A DNA stretch of 64,000 nucleotides from Candidatus Lachnocurva vaginae (GCA_011082265.1 CP049781.1:124001-188000), one strand, 5' to 3'; shown: positions 1 to 11,693, numbered from the stretch's first letter. Numbers and translations are program-made. The notes: a model not told the origin generated them from the sequence alone.

Positions 1-1
1 T

Positions 2-211
2 AAGGCAATAATGGTAGGGAAAGATAAAGATACTTTTGAAGTGCTCGATAAATTTAAAAATTCTATGGCACGAGAAGCCGAAAAAATATCTTTAAATCCA
101 ATGATGTATGTAGATAAAAGAGTTGTGGAATATAAGAATCCGGGGAAAACCTTTACTGCTCCATATACCTTGAGTAGATACGCAGGACTTATAGTGGATG
201 AGCTTTTATAG
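2..211 (+). CDS. C-terminal part of an unrecognised protein (5' partial)
   Basis: The frame is open to the left edge and ends at TAA 209-211, so this is probably the last ~69 residues of a longer protein. An ATG at 11 exists, but no ribosome binding site can be judged because the sequence starts there. The peptide is mixed-charge and soluble-looking, with no membrane segment or motif I recognise; it ends in an aromatic/hydrophobic stretch (SRYAGLIVDELL). It is separated from rpmG by a new promoter, so it is probably not part of the ribosomal/transcription operon. Function unknown. Confidence 0.5.
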   Translation, partial: KAIMVGKDKDTFEVLDKFKNSMAREAEKISLNPMMYVDKRVVEYKNPGKTFTAPYTLSRYAGLIVDELL

Positions 212-273
212 AACTTTTATAGAATTAATTTAGATAATTTTTTAAAATTTTAATTGAAATTAAAATGATTATA

Positions 274-303
274 TTGACAGACCTATCTTTTACATGTTAT
301 TGT
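274..303 (+). promoter_or_regulatory. Probable sigma-A promoter of rpmG-secE-nusG
   Basis: A perfect TTGACA (274-279) is followed after 18 bases by TATTGT (298-303), a 4/6 match to the -10 box. It lies in the 177-base gap before rpmG; the rest of that gap is AT-rich with nothing else recognised. The -10 assignment is weak, since a TATAAC at 303-308 would give a 23-base spacer. Confidence 0.5.
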
Positions 304-388
304 ATAACAGCGATGGAAGTTAGGTCTTTTTTTTATGCCCAAATTTAAAAAAGACCAAAAATAAAAAAGATACTTGGAGGTGGAAGTT

Positions 389-538
389 GTGCGTACAAAG
401 ATAACATTGGAATGTACCGAATGTCGTCATAGAAATTACAATCTTACCAAAGAAAAACGCAATCATCCTGAAAGAATGGAAGTACGTAAGTACTGCCCTT
501 TCTGCAAAAAGCACGCTTTACATAAGGAAACGAAGTAA
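389..538 (+). CDS. rpmG: 50S ribosomal protein bL33
   Basis: A 49-residue protein starting at GTG 389 behind a TTGGAGG ribosome binding site. It has the bL33 signature: KITLECTEC near the start and KYCPFCKKH near the end, giving two CxxC pairs (Cys9/12 and Cys36/39), so this is the zinc-binding (C+) form. bL33 is a small protein of the 50S subunit near the E site. Position directly before secE and nusG is the classic bacterial order and supports the call; secE starts 12 bases after the stop. Confidence 0.93.
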   Translation: MRTKITLECTECRHRNYNLTKEKRNHPERMEVRKYCPFCKKHALHKETK

Positions 539-550
539 AGGAGCTTTTGT

Positions 551-751
551 ATGGTAAACAATGGTAAGAAAAGTATTTCCGGTTTGATAAAAGAATTAAA
601 GAATGAATTTTACAGAATTACTTTTTTAGATAGAGAAAAAACTAAAAAGCAGACTATTGCTGTAGTTATTTCTTCAGTAATTTTAGCTGTAATAATTGCA
701 ATATTTGATTACTTATTCAAAAACGGATTGGATATTCTAGTGAAGCTGTAA
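551..751 (+). CDS. secE: Preprotein translocase subunit SecE
   Basis: A 66-residue protein of the short Gram-positive SecE type with a single membrane segment. An amphipathic N-terminal half (LIKELKNEFYRITFLDREK) precedes one hydrophobic helix at about residues 36-56 and a short C-terminal tail. SecE clamps SecY in the protein-export channel of the cytoplasmic membrane. The start ATG 551 has AAAGGAG upstream. It sits between rpmG and nusG, as in most bacteria, and is presumably co-transcribed with both. Confidence 0.92.
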   Translation: MVNNGKKSISGLIKELKNEFYRITFLDREKTKKQTIAVVISSVILAVIIAIFDYLFKNGLDILVKL

Positions 752-763
752 TGGAGGCTTTTA

Positions 764-1276
764 ATGGCAGAAGCGAAATGGTATGCTGTTCATACATATT
801 CAGGATATGAGAACAAAGTTAAAACAACTATTGAAGAAACAGTAAGAAACAGACATTTGCAGGATCAGATAATAAAAACGGAAGTTCCGATAATTCAAGT
901 CATGGAAATGAATAAGGATGGAGCTTTGAAACAGGTTAAGAGAAAAAAGTTTCCGGGTTATGCATTTATTAAAATGGTAATGAACGATGATACTTGGTAT
1001 ATAGTTAGAAATACTAGAGGTGTCACGGGATTTGTCGGACCAGGAAGTAAACCTGTACCGCTCACTGATGAAGAAGCAAAATCTGTTATTGCTGAAGAAG
1101 GAACAAAAATCGAGACCGATTTGGAGGTAGGAGATTTTGTTACTGTCATTGCCGGACCTTGGGAGAATAAATCTGGTATAGTGCAGAAGATTAATCCGAG
1201 CAAGGGAACCGTTACAATTAGCATAGAATTTTTAGGCGTAGAAATGCCTTATGCGGACGTTCGCAAAGCAAATTAA
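764..1276 (+). CDS. nusG: Transcription elongation/antitermination factor NusG
   Basis: 170 residues, the usual size. The N-terminal NGN domain ([15 protein letters not shown], then FPGYAFIKM and [15 protein letters not shown]) binds RNA polymerase. The C-terminal KOW domain (about residues 115-168, [16 protein letters not shown]) contacts NusE/Rho or the ribosome. NusG modulates elongation, pausing and transcription-translation coupling. The ATG at 764 follows a TGGAGG site 12 bases after secE. Next gene is rplK, the normal neighbour. Confidence 0.97.
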   Translation: MAEAKWYAVHTYSGYENKVKTTIEETVRNRHLQDQIIKTEVPIIQVMEMNKDGALKQVKRKKFPGYAFIKMVMNDDTWYIVRNTRGVTGFVGPGSKPVPLTDEEAKSVIAEEGTKIETDLEVGDFVTVIAGPWENKSGIVQKINPSKGTVTISIEFLGVEMPYADVRKAN

Positions 1277-1292
1277 CTTAGGAGGAAATATA

Positions 1293-1718
1293 ATGGCAAA
1301 GAAAATTGAAGGATATATAAAACTTCAGATTCAAGCTGGAAAAGCAACACCAGCACCGCCTGTAGGACCTGCTCTTGGCCAGCATGGCGTAAATATCGTT
1401 GAATTTACAAAACAGTTCAACGCAAAAACTGCACAGATGGGAGACACTGTAGTACCTGTTGTTATTACAGTATATCAGGATAGAAGTTTCACTTTTATTA
1501 CAAAGACTCCTCCTGCAGCAGTTCTTATCAAAAAAGCGGCAGGACTTCAGAAGGGATCTGGAGAACCTAATAAAAATAAAGTGGGTAAACTTACTTCTGC
1601 TCAAGTTAAGGAGATTGCAGAAACAAAGATGCCTGACTTAAATGCATCTTCAGTAGAAACAGCTATGAAGATGATAAAAGGAACAGCACGCTCAATGGGC
1701 GTTGAAGTAGTTGATTAA
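1293..1718 (+). CDS. rplK: 50S ribosomal protein uL11
   Basis: 141 residues beginning [20 protein letters not shown]. The longer open frame starts upstream at 1251 inside nusG, but ATG 1293 has an ideal AGGAGG site 7 bases upstream and gives the family-typical N-terminus. The proline-rich N-terminal domain ([16 protein letters not shown]) and C-terminal RNA-binding domain (GTARSMGV) are clear. uL11 forms the L7/L12 stalk base on 23S rRNA and is the thiopeptide target site. It is followed by rplA. Confidence 0.97.
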   Translation: MAKKIEGYIKLQIQAGKATPAPPVGPALGQHGVNIVEFTKQFNAKTAQMGDTVVPVVITVYQDRSFTFITKTPPAAVLIKKAAGLQKGSGEPNKNKVGKLTSAQVKEIAETKMPDLNASSVETAMKMIKGTARSMGVEVVD

Positions 1719-1753
1719 TAATCCATCGCAGGATAACCGTAACTTAGTAACAA

Positions 1754-1781
1754 GTGGGAGGGGAACTCCCCGAAATACCAC
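1754..1781 (+). promoter_or_regulatory. Probable L1 autoregulatory RNA site between rplK and rplA
   Basis: The rplK-rplA gap contains GTGG (1754-1757) able to pair with CCAC (1778-1781), enclosing a G-rich/C-rich inner hairpin (GGGG 1760-1763 with CCCC 1768-1771) and a GAAAUA bulge side. This resembles the L1-binding element of 23S rRNA, which L1 recognises in its own mRNA. It ends just before the rplA ribosome binding site (AGGAGG 1783-1788). Seen: the pairing and position. Inferred: translational feedback by L1. Confidence 0.5.
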
Positions 1782-1792
1782 AGGAGGAAAAA

Positions 1793-2494
1793 ATGAAACA
1801 CGGAAAAAAATATCTTGAAGCCGTGAAGGCTTATGATAGAAGCAAGCTATTCGATGTTAACGAAGCTATTTCTCTCGTGAAGAAAAACGCAACAGCAAAG
1901 TTTGACGAAACAATCGAATTACATCTTAGAACAGGATGTGACGGACGTCATGCTGATCAACAGATAAGAGGAGCAGTTGTACTTCCTCACGGAACAGGTA
2001 AAACAGTAAGAGTTTTAGTTTTCGCTAAAGGACCTAAAGCTGACGAAGCAACTAAAGCCGGAGCAGACTATGTAGGTGCTGAGGATCTTATGACAAAGAT
2101 TCAAGGAGGATGGTTTGATTTTGATGTAGTAGTAGCTACACCTGACATGATGGGTATAGTTGGACGAATCGGCCGTCTTCTCGGACCGAAGGGTCTAATG
2201 CCTAATCCTAAGTCCGGTACGGTAACTATGGATGTTACAAAGGCTGTAAATGAAATTAAGGCAGGTAAAGTTGAATATAGACTTGATAAAGCTAATATTA
2301 TTCACGTAGCCTTAGGAAAAGCTTCTTTTACAGAGGAACAGTTATCTGACAACTTCCGTACTTTAATTAATGTCATATTAAAGGCTCGCCCAAGCTCATT
2401 AAAGGGACAGTATTTAAAGAGTGTTACTCTTACTTCCACAATGGGACCTGGAATAAGACTCAATGTATCTAAATTACAGGGTGATGCTGAATAA
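1793..2494 (+). CDS. rplA: 50S ribosomal protein uL1
   Basis: 233 residues from ATG 1793, preceded by AGGAGG; an upstream in-frame GTG-initiated extension lies over the regulatory hairpin and is rejected. Family sequence is clear: [15 protein letters not shown] near the N-terminus, the [20 protein letters not shown] signature mid-protein, and a C-terminal [15 protein letters not shown]. uL1 binds helix 77 of 23S rRNA and moves with the E-site tRNA, and commonly represses its own operon. It is followed by a new promoter, so rplJL is a separate transcription unit. Confidence 0.97.
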   Translation: MKHGKKYLEAVKAYDRSKLFDVNEAISLVKKNATAKFDETIELHLRTGCDGRHADQQIRGAVVLPHGTGKTVRVLVFAKGPKADEATKAGADYVGAEDLMTKIQGGWFDFDVVVATPDMMGIVGRIGRLLGPKGLMPNPKSGTVTMDVTKAVNEIKAGKVEYRLDKANIIHVALGKASFTEEQLSDNFRTLINVILKARPSSLKGQYLKSVTLTSTMGPGIRLNVSKLQGDAE

Positions 2495-2506
2495 GAGCCT
2501 TATTTA

Positions 2507-2535
2507 TTGACATATATATAAAATAATGATATAAT
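2507..2535 (+). promoter_or_regulatory. Consensus sigma-A promoter of rplJL
   Basis: TTGACA (2507-2512), 17-base spacer, TATAAT (2530-2535), with a TGA extension just before the -10. Both hexamers are perfect. It lies 13 bases after rplA and directly upstream of the L10 leader, giving a transcript start near 2542. Confidence 0.92.
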
Positions 2536-2541
2536 AGCAAG

Positions 2542-2651
2542 GATTTACCGAAGACAGTGAGTGCCTATGGCATAACGAAGATTACTCACCGAGGCAATAC
2601 TTTAAAAGATTATTAGTATTCCTCTCTGCCTTTCGGTAGAGAGGAATTTTT
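2542..2651 (+). ncRNA. L10-type ribosomal leader with terminator
   Basis: The 5' leader of rplJL carries the L10 leader pattern: GTGAG (2557-2561) pairs with CTCAC (2585-2589), with an internal GCC-TATG-GGC hairpin at 2562-2570. A strong stem at 2621-2644 (CCTCTCT with AGAGAGG, TTTC loop region) is followed by AATTTTT, as in Rho-independent terminators. Known of this family: L10(L12)4 binds the leader to repress its own operon. Attenuation at the terminator is inferred. Confidence 0.75.
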
Positions 2652-2673
2652 AAATAAAAAAGGAGGTAAAGTA

Positions 2674-3186
2674 GTGGCTAAAGTTGAATTGAAGCAGCCT
2701 GTAATTAAGGAAATTGCTGAAAATATCAAAGATGCTCAGTCCGTTATAATAGTAAGCTACAAAGGGCTCACTGTAGAACAGGATACCAAACTTCGTAAGA
2801 CTTTAAGAGAAGCTGGCGTTGTCTATAAAGTTTATAAGAATACTATGATGAACTTTGCTTTTAAGGGGACTGAATTTGAAGAGCTTTCAGATGTTCTCGA
2901 AGGAGCAAACGCAATTGCAATTTCAAAAGATGATGCAACAGCTCCTGCAAGAGTTTTAGCTTCATTTGCTAAAGATGCACCTATGCTCGAAATGAAAAAA
3001 GGTGTAGTTGAAGGCAAGGTTTGCGATAAGAGTACACTTGATGAAATCTCAAAGATTCCTTCAAGAGAAGAACTTTTATCAAGAATGCTCGGATCATTCC
3101 AGGCACCTGTTGGAAACTTTGCTCGTGTGCTTAAACAGATTGCTGAAAAAGACGGCGAAGGAGCAGAGGAAGCAAAAGCAGAGTAA
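2674..3186 (+). CDS. rplJ: 50S ribosomal protein uL10
   Basis: 170 residues from GTG 2674, which has AGGAGGT 7 bases upstream. The N-terminal rRNA-binding domain shows IVSYKGLTVEQDTKLRKTLR and VYKNTMMNFA; the C-terminal helix that carries L7/L12 dimers is at about residues 135-160 (LSRMLGSFQAPVGNFARVL). The acidic tail EKDGEGAEEAKAE is typical. uL10 anchors the L7/L12 stalk that recruits translation factors. It is co-transcribed with rplL 100 bases downstream, and is probably autoregulated through the preceding leader. Confidence 0.97.
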   Translation: MAKVELKQPVIKEIAENIKDAQSVIIVSYKGLTVEQDTKLRKTLREAGVVYKVYKNTMMNFAFKGTEFEELSDVLEGANAIAISKDDATAPARVLASFAKDAPMLEMKKGVVEGKVCDKSTLDEISKIPSREELLSRMLGSFQAPVGNFARVLKQIAEKDGEGAEEAKAE

Positions 3187-3287
3187 TTTTGCTTTTGGAC
3201 ATAAGCTTACTCGAATATAAATTTACTTGAATTAAATTTGTTAAAAAATATAAAATATAAAATATGAAATTAATGGAGGATAGAAAC

Positions 3288-3665
3288 ATGGCAAAGATGA
3301 CAACTGATGAATTTATCAGCGCAATCAAAGAACTTTCAGTTATGGAACTTAATGACCTTGTAAAGGCTTGTGAAGAAGAATTTGGTGTTTCAGCATCAGC
3401 AGGTGTTGTAGTAGCAGCGGCAGGAGCAGGTGCAGGAGCTGCAGCTGAAGAAAAAGACGAGTTTGATGTTGAACTTACAGAAGTAGGAGCAAGCAAGATT
3501 AAAGTTATAAAAGTTGTTCGTGAAGTCACAGGACTTGGACTTAAAGAAGCTAAAGATTTAGTTGACAACGCACCTAAGGTTCTTAAAGAAGGAGCTGACA
3601 AGGCTTCAGCAGAAGATATCAAGAAGAAGCTTGAAGAAGTTGGAGCTAAGATTACTCTTAAATAA
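3288..3665 (+). CDS. rplL: 50S ribosomal protein bL12 (L7/L12)
   Basis: 125 residues from ATG 3288 (ATGGAGG site upstream); an upstream in-frame ATG at 3264 is rejected because it would overlap that site. N-terminal dimerisation domain ([20 protein letters not shown]), alanine/glycine-rich hinge at about residues 38-58, and C-terminal factor-binding domain ([23 protein letters not shown]) are in the usual order. It forms the flexible stalk that activates EF-Tu and EF-G. A strong terminator follows. Confidence 0.97.
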   Translation: MAKMTTDEFISAIKELSVMELNDLVKACEEEFGVSASAGVVVAAAGAGAGAAAEEKDEFDVELTEVGASKIKVIKVVREVTGLGLKEAKDLVDNAPKVLKEGADKASAEDIKKKLEEVGAKITLK

Positions 3666-3689
3666 TAAAATAAAAACTAAATATTTTTT

Positions 3690-3718
3690 AGCGGTCGATA
3701 ATTGTCGGCCGCTTTTTT
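3690..3718 (+). terminator. Rho-independent terminator after rplL
   Basis: AGCGGTCGA (3690-3698) pairs with TCGGCCGCT (3705-3713) around a 6-base loop, followed by a T run to 3718. It separates rplJL from rpoBC. Confidence 0.9.
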
Positions 3719-3748
3719 GCTTGCTATGAAAATATATTAAAAAAGTGC

Positions 3749-3778
3749 TTGACATAGATATTCTTTTTTTCGTATAAT
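3749..3778 (+). promoter_or_regulatory. Sigma-A promoter of rpoBC
   Basis: TTGACA (3749-3754) and TATAAT (3773-3778) with an 18-base spacer, both perfect hexamers. The transcript would start near 3785, leaving a ~100-base leader before rpoB with no strong hairpin recognised. Confidence 0.85.
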
Positions 3779-3883
3779 ATACGGTGTTTTACTATCGGTA
3801 TGTATGCGCATTTATAGTATAAATATTGATAAAACAACGTTTTTTCAAGTGATTATAGTTTTAGTACGAGAGGTGGAGCGCAA

Positions 3884-6800
3884 ATGGATGAACACATAAT
3901 GCGTCCGATAAAATCAGGTAAAGGGATGCGAATGAGTTTCGCACAGCATAAAGAAGTGCTGGAAATGCCTAACTTTATTGAAGTTCAGAAAAAATCCTAT
4001 GATTGGTTTGTTACTGAAGGACTTCAGGAAGTTTTTGATGACATTGGAACTATAACTGATTATGGCGGACGATTCAGTTTAAAATTTACCGGATTTAAAC
4101 TTGACAAAGATGGGGAAGGTTTAACAATCCCGGAGTGTAAAGCGCGTGATGCCACATACGCCGCATGCCTATACGTAACTGTTAGATTGTATGACAAAGA
4201 AACTGGTGAACCTGAGGAACATTCCATATTTATGGGAGAACTTCCTATTATGACGGACACCGGTACTTTTGTTATTAATGGTGCGGAACGTGTTATAGTA
4301 AGTCAGCTTGTAAGATCTCCCGGAATCTATTATGGAATTGACCATGATAAGATAGGAAAGGAGCTCTATTCGTGTACAGTTATTCCGAACAGAGGTGCAT
4401 GGCTTGAATATGAAACAGATTCAAATGACATATTCTATATAAAAGTGGATAGACAGAGAAAACTTCCTATAACTACTTTTTTACGTGCAATGGGACTCGG
4501 AACTAATAGAGAGATTTTAGAAGTATTCGGAGAAGAGCCTAAGATTGTAGCATCATTTGAAAAGGATCCGGCTATAAATGAAAAGAGTCCGGAAGGTTCG
4601 GAAGCTGAAGGACTTAAAGAATTATATAAAAAATTAAGACCGGGAGAGCCTGTAAGTGAAGACAGTGCAGAAACACTTATAACAGGAATGCTTTTTGATC
4701 CGAGACGCTATGATTTAGCAAAAGTCGGAAGATATAAATTTAATAAAAAATTAGCATTATATAATAGAATAGTTAACAAAGTGTTAGCTGAAGATGTTAT
4801 AGATACGGAAACGGGAGAAATCATTGCAGAGAAGGGAACTGTTTTAACAAAACAGATGGCTAGCGACATTCAAAATGCCGGAGTTCCTTTTGTGTGGATT
4901 AAGGTTGACGACAAAACGTTAGAGCAGCAAAAGCTTGAAAAAGTTAAAGTCCTTTCAAATATGATGGTCGACATTGAAAAATATGTTAAGTGTGATCCTA
5001 AAAAAGATTTTGGACTTTCAGAAGGATTGGTTTATTATCCTATACTTAAACCGATTTTGGATAAAAATTTATCAAAAGAAGATCTTTTTGAAGAAATCAA
5101 GAAAAATATAAAAGATCTTGTTCCTAAGCATATAACAAAAGATGATATATTTGCTTCTGTTAACTATTGTATGCATTTGGAATATGGCATTGGAACAAAA
5201 GATGATATCGATCATTTAGGAAATAGAAGAATAAGAGCAGTCGGAGAGCTTCTTCAGAACCAGTATAGAATAGGACTTTCTAGGCTTGAAAGAGTAATAA
5301 GAGAAAGAATGTCCACGCAGGATACGACAGGTGTTGGACTTGAAGATTTGATCAATAAATTTATAAATAATATAAGACCTGTTACAGCTGCAATAAAAGA
5401 ATTCTTCGGTTCATCACAGCTGTCACAGTTCATGGATCAAAACAATCCTTTAGGAGAGCTTACACATAAGAGAAGGCTTTCCGCTTTAGGACCAGGAGGA
5501 CTTTCAAGAGATAGAGCAGGATTCGAAGTCAGAGACGTTCACTATACTCACTACGGAAGAATGTGCCCTATAGAGACGCCTGAAGGACCTAACATAGGAC
5601 TTATTAACTCGCTTGCGTCTTATGCAAGAATAAATGAATATGGATTTATTGAAGCTCCGTACAGAGTTGTAGATAGAACGGACCCTGAAAATCCTAGAGT
5701 TACAGACAAAACTGTATATATGACTGCAGACGACGAAGATGATTGCTATGTAGCACAGGCAAGTGCAAAATTAGATGAGAATGGATATTTTGTAACAAAT
5801 ACCGTTTCAGGAAGATATAGAGATCAGACATCTGCATTTGACAAAAGGCTAATGGAATACATGGACGTTTCTCCTCGAATGGTATTTTCAGTCGCTACAG
5901 CATTAATTCCTTTCTTGCAGAACGACGATGCAAACCGTGCTCTTATGGGAGCAAACATGCAAAGACAGGCAGTGCCTCTTCTTAAAACAGAAGCACCTGT
6001 TATCGGAACAGGAATGGAAGAAAAGACGGCTGTCGATTCAGGAGTTACGATTGTAGCAAAGAGAGCCGGAGTTGTTAAACGTTCGGAATCTAACAGAATT
6101 ATAATAAAAACTGATGATGGCAAAGAAGATGTATATGATGTACAGAAATTCGTAAGAAGTAACCAATCCAACTGCTATAATCAGAGACCTATTGTATTTA
6201 AAGGCGATAGAGTTGAAGAAGGAGAAGTTATTGCGGACGGTCCTTCTACATCAGGCGGAGAACTTGCCCTCGGAAAGAATCCTTTAATCGGATTTATGGA
6301 ATGGGAGGGATACAACTACGAGGATGCGGTTCTTTTGTCAGAGAGACTTGTAAAGGATGATGTTTATACATCTATTCACATGGAACAGTTTGAAACTGAT
6401 GCAAGAACTGTAAAGCTTGGAAAAGAAGAAATTACAAGAGATATCTCAAATGTCGGAAGTGACGCTCTTAAGAATCTTGGAGAAGATGGTATCATAAGAG
6501 TTGGAGCAGAAGTACGTGCCGGAGATATTCTTGTCGGAAAAGTAACTCCAAAAGGAGAAACTGAACTTACACCTGAAGAGAAGCTTCTTAAAGCTATCTT
6601 TGGAGATAATGCAAAAGAAGTAAGAGATACATCACTTCGCGTTCCTCATGGTGAATATGGAATAGTTGTAGATGTAAAGAAATTCACAAGAGAAAATAAG
6701 GACAAGCTTCCACCCGGAGTAAATGAAACAGTCAGAGTATATATCGCTCAAAGAAGAAAGATTTCTGTTGGTGATAAGATGGCTGGACGACATGGAAACA

Positions 6801-7822
6801 AGGGTGTCGTTTCTAGAATTTTACCTGTTGAGGATATGCCATTTCTTCCTAATGGAAGACCTCTTGATATCTGTCTTAACCCACTAGGAGTACCTTCACG
6901 TATGAACATAGGACAGGTACTTGAAATTCACTTTTCACTTGCAGCAAAAGTTTTAGGATTTAATATAGAAACTCCTGTATTTGATGGTGCAAACGAAGAG
7001 GATATCGGAAACCTGCTTGAGATGGCGAACGATTATGTAAACACAACTTGGGAAGAATTTGAAAATAAATATAAAGATGTAGTAAGACCGGAAGTTTTAG
7101 AGTATCTTTATAATAATAGAGACCATAGAAAACTATGGAAAGGCGTACAAATAGGAAGAGATGGAAAAGTTCAGCTTAGAGACGGACGTACCGGTGAGAA
7201 TTTCTATGGAAGAACTACAGTAGGACACATGCATTATCTTAAGCTTCATCACTTAGTAGATGATAAGATTCATGCACGTTCAACAGGACCGTACTCGCTT
7301 GTAACTCAGCAGCCTTTAGGAGGAAAAGCACAGTTCGGAGGCCAGCGTTTTGGAGAAATGGAAGTTTGGGCTCTCGAAGCTTATGGTGCAGCTTATACAC
7401 TTCAGGAAATACTTACTGTTAAGTCTGATGATGTTGTAGGGCGTGTTAAAACTTACGAGGCAATTATAAAAGGTGAAAATATTCCTAATGCAGGAATACC
7501 TGAGTCGTTCAAGGTTTTACTTAAAGAATTGCAGGCACTTGCACTTGATATTACACTTTTGGATGAAAATGGCAATGAAGTTAAGCTTAAAGACGCATCT
7601 GAGTATGATAAGACTAATATTAATTCAGTATTAAGAGATGATAAGAATTATGCTTTTGAGAGCGATAAGGTATTTGCTGAGCATGGATTTTCCGAAGCAA
7701 GTTATGATGCTGAAACGGGAAAAGAGAATGAAATAGTCGATAATAATAGTGAAGACGATTCTTTGGATTCTGATGAGTTTATGTATCAGGACGAAGATGA
7801 CATTAATGACGACGAAGAATAA
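3884..7822 (+). CDS. rpoB: RNA polymerase beta subunit
   Basis: 1312 residues, in the normal range for Firmicutes. Start ATG 3884 follows GAGAGGTGGAG. The order of domains is standard: N-terminal lobes, the rifampicin-binding fork (about residues 505-550, [20 protein letters not shown] and LSALGPGG), catalytic/switch regions ([12 protein letters not shown]), and the C-terminal clamp ([20 protein letters not shown]). The fork carries the sensitive-type D, H and S residues, so no common rifampicin-resistance substitution is visible. The C-terminus ends in an acidic tail. rpoC starts 16 bases later. Confidence 0.98.
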   Translation: MDEHIMRPIKSGKGMRMSFAQHKEVLEMPNFIEVQKKSYDWFVTEGLQEVFDDIGTITDYGGRFSLKFTGFKLDKDGEGLTIPECKARDATYAACLYVTVRLYDKETGEPEEHSIFMGELPIMTDTGTFVINGAERVIVSQLVRSPGIYYGIDHDKIGKELYSCTVIPNRGAWLEYETDSNDIFYIKVDRQRKLPITTFLRAMGLGTNREILEVFGEEPKIVASFEKDPAINEKSPEGSEAEGLKELYKKLRPGEPVSEDSAETLITGMLFDPRRYDLAKVGRYKFNKKLALYNRIVNKVLAEDVIDTETGEIIAEKGTVLTKQMASDIQNAGVPFVWIKVDDKTLEQQKLEKVKVLSNMMVDIEKYVKCDPKKDFGLSEGLVYYPILKPILDKNLSKEDLFEEIKKNIKDLVPKHITKDDIFASVNYCMHLEYGIGTKDDIDHLGNRRIRAVGELLQNQYRIGLSRLERVIRERMSTQDTTGVGLEDLINKFINNIRPVTAAIKEFFGSSQLSQFMDQNNPLGELTHKRRLSALGPGGLSRDRAGFEVRDVHYTHYGRMCPIETPEGPNIGLINSLASYARINEYGFIEAPYRVVDRTDPENPRVTDKTVYMTADDEDDCYVAQASAKLDENGYFVTNTVSGRYRDQTSAFDKRLMEYMDVSPRMVFSVATALIPFLQNDDANRALMGANMQRQAVPLLKTEAPVIGTGMEEKTAVDSGVTIVAKRAGVVKRSESNRIIIKTDDGKEDVYDVQKFVRSNQSNCYNQRPIVFKGDRVEEGEVIADGPSTSGGELALGKNPLIGFMEWEGYNYEDAVLLSERLVKDDVYTSIHMEQFETDARTVKLGKEEITRDISNVGSDALKNLGEDGIIRVGAEVRAGDILVGKVTPKGETELTPEEKLLKAIFGDNAKEVRDTSLRVPHGEYGIVVDVKKFTRENKDKLPPGVNETVRVYIAQRRKISVGDKMAGRHGNKGVVSRILPVEDMPFLPNGRPLDICLNPLGVPSRMNIGQVLEIHFSLAAKVLGFNIETPVFDGANEEDIGNLLEMANDYVNTTWEEFENKYKDVVRPEVLEYLYNNRDHRKLWKGVQIGRDGKVQLRDGRTGENFYGRTTVGHMHYLKLHHLVDDKIHARSTGPYSLVTQQPLGGKAQFGGQRFGEMEVWALEAYGAAYTLQEILTVKSDDVVGRVKTYEAIIKGENIPNAGIPESFKVLLKELQALALDITLLDENGNEVKLKDASEYDKTNINSVLRDDKNYAFESDKVFAEHGFSEASYDAETGKENEIVDNNSEDDSLDSDEFMYQDEDDINDDEE

Positions 7823-7838
7823 GAAGGGAGTTCTGTCA

Positions 7839-10800
7839 ATGCTTGATAGGAATAATGATGAAGTTAATGATGGAGTATCATTTGAAAGCATAAGAATCGG
7901 GCTTGCTTCTCCGGAAAAAATCAGAGAATGGTCGAGAGGTGAAGTTAAAAAGCCTGAAACCATTAACTACAGATCATTACAGCCGGAAAAAGACGGTTTA
8001 TTTTGTGAAAAAATTTTTGGACCTACAAAAGATTGGGAATGTCATTGCGGTAAATATAAAAAGATTCGTTATAAAGGCGTAGTTTGTTCAAATTGCGGTG
8101 TAGAGATAACAAAAGCAAGTGTAAGACGTGAAAGAATGGGACATATAGAGCTTGCTGCACCGGTTTCACATATTTGGTACTTTAAGGGAATACCGTCAAG
8201 GATGGGACTTATTCTTGATATGTCTCCGAGAGCTTTGGAGAAGGTATTATACTTTGCTTCATATATAGTTCTTGATCCTAAAGATACGAAGCTTGAATAT
8301 AAGCAGGTATTAAATGAACAGGAATATACCGATGCTGTAAAAACGTATGGAGAAGGCTCATTTCGTGTAGGAATGGGTGGAGAAAGTATAAAAGAACTTC
8401 TCGAAGCAATTGATATTGATAAAGAAACTGAAAAACTTCTTAAAGAGATAAAAGAAATCGATAATAGAAGTAAGAGCAAAAGTGGCAAGAGATTAGGAAG
8501 TACACAGAACACAAGTCAGGGTAAGACCAGATTGCAGAAAAGACTTGATGTATTTGAAGCATTCAGAAAATCGGGGAATAAGCCTGAATGGATGATTCTT
8601 ACAGTAATTCCGGTTATACCGCCGGATTTAAGACCGATGGTTCAGCTTGACGGTGGTAGATTTGCCACATCAGATCTTAATGATTTATATAGAAGAATAA
8701 TAAATAGAAATAACAGACTTAGAAGACTTCTTGAGCTTAATGCTCCAGATATTATTGTAAGAAATGAAAAAAGAATGCTTCAGGAAGCTGTTGATGCTCT
8801 TATAGATAATGGAAGAAGAGGAAGACCGGTAAAAGGACCTGGAAATAGAGATCTTAAATCTCTTTCCGATTTGCTTAAAGGTAAAACCGGAAGATTCCGT
8901 CAGAATCTTCTTGGAAAACGTGTTGACTATTCAGGACGTTCAGTTATTGTAGTAGGACCGGATCTTAAAATTTATCAGTGTGGACTTCCTAAAGAGATGG
9001 CTTTGGAATTGTTCAAACCTTTCGTTATGAAGGAGCTCGTTTGTACAGGAAGAGCTGTAAATATCAAAAGTGCTAAGAAGATGGTAGAGAGAGCTGATCC
9101 TAAGGTTTGGGATATCCTGGAAGATGTAATCAAGGGACATCCGGTTATGCTTAACAGAGCTCCCACACTTCACAGACTTGGAATTCAGGCATTTGAGCCA
9201 ATTCTTGTAGAAGGAAAAGCTATAAGGCTTCACCCTATGGTATGTATGGCTTATAATGCGGATTTCGATGGAGACCAGATGGCAGCTCATCTTCCTTTAA
9301 CACAGGAAGCTCAGGCTGAGTGTAGATTTATGCTTCTTTCTCCAAACAACCTATTAAAACCGTCGGATGGAGGAGTTGTATCTGTTCCTTCACAGGATAT
9401 GGTCTTAGGTATTTATTACTTAACACAGCAGCGAGACAATGAACCCGGAGAAGGAAAAGTATTTAAAGATATAAGCGAAGCTATAATGGCTTATAGCAAT
9501 CATATAATTACACTTCAGTCGAAGATTAAGGTAAGAGTGAAAAAGACGATGCCGGACGGAAGTGTAAAAAGAAGTATTATAGATACTTCTCTCGGAAGGC
9601 TTATATTTAATGAAGCTATTCCACAGGATTTAGGTTTTGTAGACAGATCTAATCCGGATAATTTATTTAAACTTGAAATAGATTTCCTTGTAAAAAAAGG
9701 AGATTTAAAAAATATCCTTGAGCATGTAATACATATTCATGGAGCAACTAAAACAGCTGAAGTAATTGATGCAATAAAAGCTATAGGATATAAATATTCT
9801 ACACTTTCAGCAATTACTGTCTCGGTTTCAGATATGACAGTACCTCAAAAGAAGGCTGAACTCATTCAACATGCGGAAGACAACGTAGCAGCTATTTCTA
9901 AGAAATATATGAGAGGTATGCTTACTGAAGAGGGAAGATATAAGGAAGTAATTAATACATGGAAAGAGACTGATCAGGAACTTACAGATACTCTTCTTAA
10001 CGGACTTAGGAAAAATCCATATAACAACGTGTTCATGATGGCGGATTCAGGAGCCCGTGGTTCCGATAAGCAGATTAAACAGCTCGCCGGTATGCGTGGA
10101 CTTATGGCGGATACATCGGGAAGAACTATTGAACTTCCTATCAAGTCAAACTTCAGAGAAGGACTTGATGTTTTGGAATACTTTATGTCAGCACATGGAG
10201 CTAGAAAGGGACTTTCCGATACAGCTCTTCGTACAGCCGATTCAGGATATCTTACAAGAAGACTTGTAGATGTTGCACAGGAAATGATGGTTCGTACAAA
10301 TGATTGTGCTGAAGGAAAAGATGTTATTCCGGGCGAGTATATTACGGAGCTTCGTGATGGAGACGACCTTATTGAAACACTTGAAGAAAGAATTATTGGA
10401 AGATATTGCTGCGAAGATATCGTAGATAAAGACGGAAATATTCTTGTAAAGAAAAATCATATGATTACAAGAATGAGAGCAAGTGAAGTTATTAATAATG
10501 GTGTTGATGAAAAAGGTAATAAGATTTCCAAAATAAAACTTAGAACTATACTCACATGTAAAAATAGAGATGGTGTATGTTCAAAATGTTATGGAATGAA
10601 CCTTGCAACAGGTATGCCGGTTCAGGTAGGTGAAGCAATCGGAATTATTGCTGCACAGTCAATTGGTGAACCCGGTACACAGCTTACTATGAGAACTTTC
10701 CATACCGGAGGTGTTGCGGGATCCGATATTACACAAGGTCTTCCTCGTGTAGAAGAACTTTTTGAAGCAAGACGTCCGAAGGGACTTGCAATAATAACAG

Positions 10801-11633
10801 AAATTCCCGGAGTAGTTAATATTCGAGAAGATAAGAAGAAGAGAGAAGTAATTATTACTAATCAGGAAAATGCTGAAGAAAGGACATACTTAATTCCTTA
10901 TGGATCTCATCTTAAAGTTGCAGATGGACAGGTACTAGAGGCAGGAGATACGATTACAGAAGGCTCAATTTATCCTCAGGATATACTTAAGATAAAGGGA
11001 GTTACAGCTGTTCAGGATTACCTTTTACAGGAGGTTCTTCGTGTATATCACATTCAAGGTGTTGATATTAACGATAAACATATTGAAGTTATTGTCAGAC
11101 AGATGCTTAAGAGAGCGAAGATTACAAAGGAAGGCGATTCGGGATTACTTCCTGGCCAGCTTGTAGACAAGATTGAGTTGGAAGAAATTAATGAAAAGCT
11201 TAGAGCTGAAGGAAAAGAAGAGGCTGATTCAGTTCAGGAACTTCTAGGAATTACTAAAGCATCTCTTGCTACAGATTCGTTCCTTTCGGCAGCATCGTTC
11301 CAAGAAACTACTAGAGTTCTTACAGATGCGGCTATAAAAGGAAAAGTTGATCCTTTATTAGGACTTAAGGAAAATGTTATTATCGGACAGCTTATTCCTG
11401 CAGGTACAGGAATGAAAATGTATAGAAATACACATCTTTCTACAGACTTTAACGAAGAAATAAGGAAAAAAGCGGAAGAAGCAAAGAGAGAAGCTGAAAA
11501 GGCAAAAGAAAAGGAAAAAGAAAAAGAAAAATCTGCTTATAAAAATGCATCAAAAGCAGCTAAAAAGGAATCTGAAGCTGAAGCTGAAACTGTAAGCAGT
11601 GTACAAGCTAATGATGATGACAATAATAACTAA
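7839..11633 (+). CDS. rpoC: RNA polymerase beta-prime subunit
   Basis: 1264 residues from ATG 7839 (AAGAAGGGAG site); a longer in-frame extension into rpoB is rejected. The N-terminal zinc-binding motif ([20 protein letters not shown], about residues 67-86), the catalytic Mg-binding NADFDGDQ (about residues 472-479), the bridge helix/trigger loop region (ADSGARGS) and the second zinc site ([13 protein letters not shown]) are visible. The C-terminal ~60 residues are a lysine/glutamate-rich tail (repeated KE units) ending in Asp/Asn repeats, a lineage-specific low-complexity extension. Confidence 0.98.
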   Translation: MLDRNNDEVNDGVSFESIRIGLASPEKIREWSRGEVKKPETINYRSLQPEKDGLFCEKIFGPTKDWECHCGKYKKIRYKGVVCSNCGVEITKASVRRERMGHIELAAPVSHIWYFKGIPSRMGLILDMSPRALEKVLYFASYIVLDPKDTKLEYKQVLNEQEYTDAVKTYGEGSFRVGMGGESIKELLEAIDIDKETEKLLKEIKEIDNRSKSKSGKRLGSTQNTSQGKTRLQKRLDVFEAFRKSGNKPEWMILTVIPVIPPDLRPMVQLDGGRFATSDLNDLYRRIINRNNRLRRLLELNAPDIIVRNEKRMLQEAVDALIDNGRRGRPVKGPGNRDLKSLSDLLKGKTGRFRQNLLGKRVDYSGRSVIVVGPDLKIYQCGLPKEMALELFKPFVMKELVCTGRAVNIKSAKKMVERADPKVWDILEDVIKGHPVMLNRAPTLHRLGIQAFEPILVEGKAIRLHPMVCMAYNADFDGDQMAAHLPLTQEAQAECRFMLLSPNNLLKPSDGGVVSVPSQDMVLGIYYLTQQRDNEPGEGKVFKDISEAIMAYSNHIITLQSKIKVRVKKTMPDGSVKRSIIDTSLGRLIFNEAIPQDLGFVDRSNPDNLFKLEIDFLVKKGDLKNILEHVIHIHGATKTAEVIDAIKAIGYKYSTLSAITVSVSDMTVPQKKAELIQHAEDNVAAISKKYMRGMLTEEGRYKEVINTWKETDQELTDTLLNGLRKNPYNNVFMMADSGARGSDKQIKQLAGMRGLMADTSGRTIELPIKSNFREGLDVLEYFMSAHGARKGLSDTALRTADSGYLTRRLVDVAQEMMVRTNDCAEGKDVIPGEYITELRDGDDLIETLEERIIGRYCCEDIVDKDGNILVKKNHMITRMRASEVINNGVDEKGNKISKIKLRTILTCKNRDGVCSKCYGMNLATGMPVQVGEAIGIIAAQSIGEPGTQLTMRTFHTGGVAGSDITQGLPRVEELFEARRPKGLAIITEIPGVVNIREDKKKREVIITNQENAEERTYLIPYGSHLKVADGQVLEAGDTITEGSIYPQDILKIKGVTAVQDYLLQEVLRVYHIQGVDINDKHIEVIVRQMLKRAKITKEGDSGLLPGQLVDKIELEEINEKLRAEGKEEADSVQELLGITKASLATDSFLSAASFQETTRVLTDAAIKGKVDPLLGLKENVIIGQLIPAGTGMKMYRNTHLSTDFNEEIRKKAEEAKREAEKAKEKEKEKEKSAYKNASKAAKKESEAEAETVSSVQANDDDNNN

Positions 11634-11657
11634 ATAAAAAGGTTTAAATGACAAAAG

Positions 11658-11693
11658 AGTCGGATTCTGTAGATTGCAGGATTCGACTTTTTA
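11658..11693 (+). terminator. Rho-independent terminator after rpoC
   Basis: AGTCG (11658-11662) pairs with CGACT (11684-11688), extended inward by an imperfect GATTCTG/CAGGATT stem, followed by TTTTTA. It ends the rpoBC unit. Confidence 0.85.

Noticed and set aside
7749..7838. N-terminal extension of rpoC into rpoB
   Set aside because: The family N-terminus and a good ribosome binding site place the start at 7839.
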